A stretch of DNA of 6,544 bases from Ectothiorhodospiraceae bacterium (lineage in GTDB: Bacteria > Pseudomonadota > Gammaproteobacteria > Thiohalomonadales > Thiohalomonadaceae): the NCBI GenBank assembly GCA_007125455.1, contig SLDE01000247.1, positions 1 through 6,544 on the forward strand, written 5' to 3'. Below are positions 6,151 through 6,544 of the stretch, piece by piece. Under the pieces are notes generated by a model, which saw only the letters and a program-made list of their open reading frames with translations, did not search any database and had not been told where the DNA came from. The position numbers were made by a program, and so were the translations under genes. The stretch's first letter is position 1, and each line of letters begins with the position of its first letter.

Positions 6151-6458
6151 CTACGAGAAGGTGTGGCCACAGTCGTGGCAGACATAACTGGTTAGAATGT
6201 CGTTATCGATGGCCTCGCCAAGGTGAGAGCCAGCAACACAACCGGCCAGCCCACCAACATAGCCCCCAGTACAGCACCGGGGATCCCCCCAGGAGGCCCG
6301 ACGACCAATCCAATAGTGGCACCCACACGGGCACCACCAGCGGCGTTTAGCGCACCGCTGATGGCACCGGCAGTGGAACCAATAGCACAACCAATCTTTT
6401 GGGCATGGTGTTGCTGCTCAGTCGTAACCGAGTGACAACGTGGGCATTTTTTCGACAT
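6151..6458 (-). pseudogene. glycine-zipper protein with split CxxC zinc ribbon, frameshifted
   Basis: The ATG at 6458 has GGAGG 7 nt upstream and begins MSKKCPRCHS with a CxxC at C5/C8. A Gly/Ala-rich zipper or membrane-hairpin region with many GxxxG spacings follows. In this frame translation runs on to a stop at 6192 with an unlikely Leu/Arg/Thr tail (88 codons). In the frame one base back, the zipper continues as GGYVGGLAGCVAGSHLGEAI and ends YVCHDCGHTFS, which supplies the second CxxC, with its stop at 6151. One extra G in the five-G run (plus-strand C run 6263-6267) would join them into a 102-residue protein with matching ends. I recall full-length proteins of this layout in proteobacteria: two knuckles of one zinc ribbon flanking a glycine zipper, function unknown. 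The break may be a real mutation or a homopolymer sequencing error. Programmed frameshifting is less likely, as no canonical slippery heptamer is present. A terminator follows 14 nt downstream. Confidence 0.85.
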
Positions 6459-6485
6459 AGGGAGTCCTCCATAGAAGCAGACAAT

Positions 6486-6502
6486 CCGGATGGGATATCC
6501 GG
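6486..6502. repeat. short inverted repeat in the leader of the glycine-zipper gene
   Basis: CCGGAT (6486-6491) and ATCCGG (6497-6502) are perfect inverted arms around a 5-nt centre, 28 nt upstream of the ATG at 6458. No T run follows on either strand, so it is not a standard terminator. It could be an operator or a small leader hairpin. Six-base arms can arise by chance. Confidence 0.3.
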
Positions 6503-6544
6503 TTCATGGAGGTAATATAGAACTGAGATTTCGTTTAATTGCAC

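Noticed and set aside
6250..6290. Programmed -1 frameshifting as the explanation for the split gene
   Set aside because: No X-XXY-YYZ slippery heptamer lies in the right phase, and no clear downstream stimulatory hairpin was found. A one-base loss in a G homopolymer explains it more simply.
6347..6544. 65-codon minus-strand ORF at the right edge
   Set aside because: It overlaps the start of the glycine-zipper gene in another frame, and its sequence resembles a translated leader. The ribosome site at 6466-6470 belongs to the ATG at 6458.

Overview
The window looks like chromosomal DNA of a GC-rich gammaproteobacterium. The evidence is a YciK-type short-chain reductase, a class I iron-sulfur fumarase very close to E. 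coli FumA/FumB, and the bacterial HpnD/HpnE squalene route. That route suggests a squalene or hopanoid producer, as in many free-living or sulfur/methane/nitrogen-cycling gammaproteobacteria. The lineage is inferred from protein character only and cannot be narrowed further by eye.

Left edge (1-822): a minus-strand VOC-fold (glyoxalase/extradiol dioxygenase superfamily) gene occupies 67-672. It may be preceded in the same transcript by a 42-residue small ORF (676-804). A plus-strand reading frame entering from outside the window stops at 80 and may be the tail of a convergent neighbour. The VOC gene and the gap beside it look less GC-rich than the genes that follow.

Centre (823-5407): four tightly packed plus-strand genes form a probable operon. 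They are hpnD (presqualene diphosphate synthase), hpnE (hydroxysqualene dehydroxylase, ATGA overlap with hpnD), a yciK-like SDR (6-nt gap) and a class I fumarate hydratase (35-nt gap). HpnD and HpnE cover the first and last steps from farnesyl diphosphate to squalene. The middle enzyme, HpnC, is not in the window. The SDR and fumarase are housekeeping-type genes with no obvious metabolic link to squalene.

Right side (5408-6544): all readable genes are on the minus strand. A small Ala/Gln/Glu/Arg-rich coiled-coil protein (5429-5803) converges on the fumarase. A lower-GC, gene-poor stretch follows. It holds a 23-codon remnant of a DUF932 (phage/plasmid-like) gene that still has an excellent ribosome binding site (5965-6036), and a long inverted repeat beside its stop. 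Next come a rho-independent terminator (6115-6136) and a frameshifted gene (6151-6458). That gene encodes a glycine-zipper protein whose two CxxC knuckles lie at opposite ends and in different reading frames. This flank looks like eroded accessory DNA.

I found no convincing new multi-gene system. The items most worth checking are the frameshifted split zinc-ribbon gene, the DUF932 remnant and the hpnD-hpnE pair without hpnC. I saw no tRNA, rRNA, CRISPR array or intact insertion sequence.
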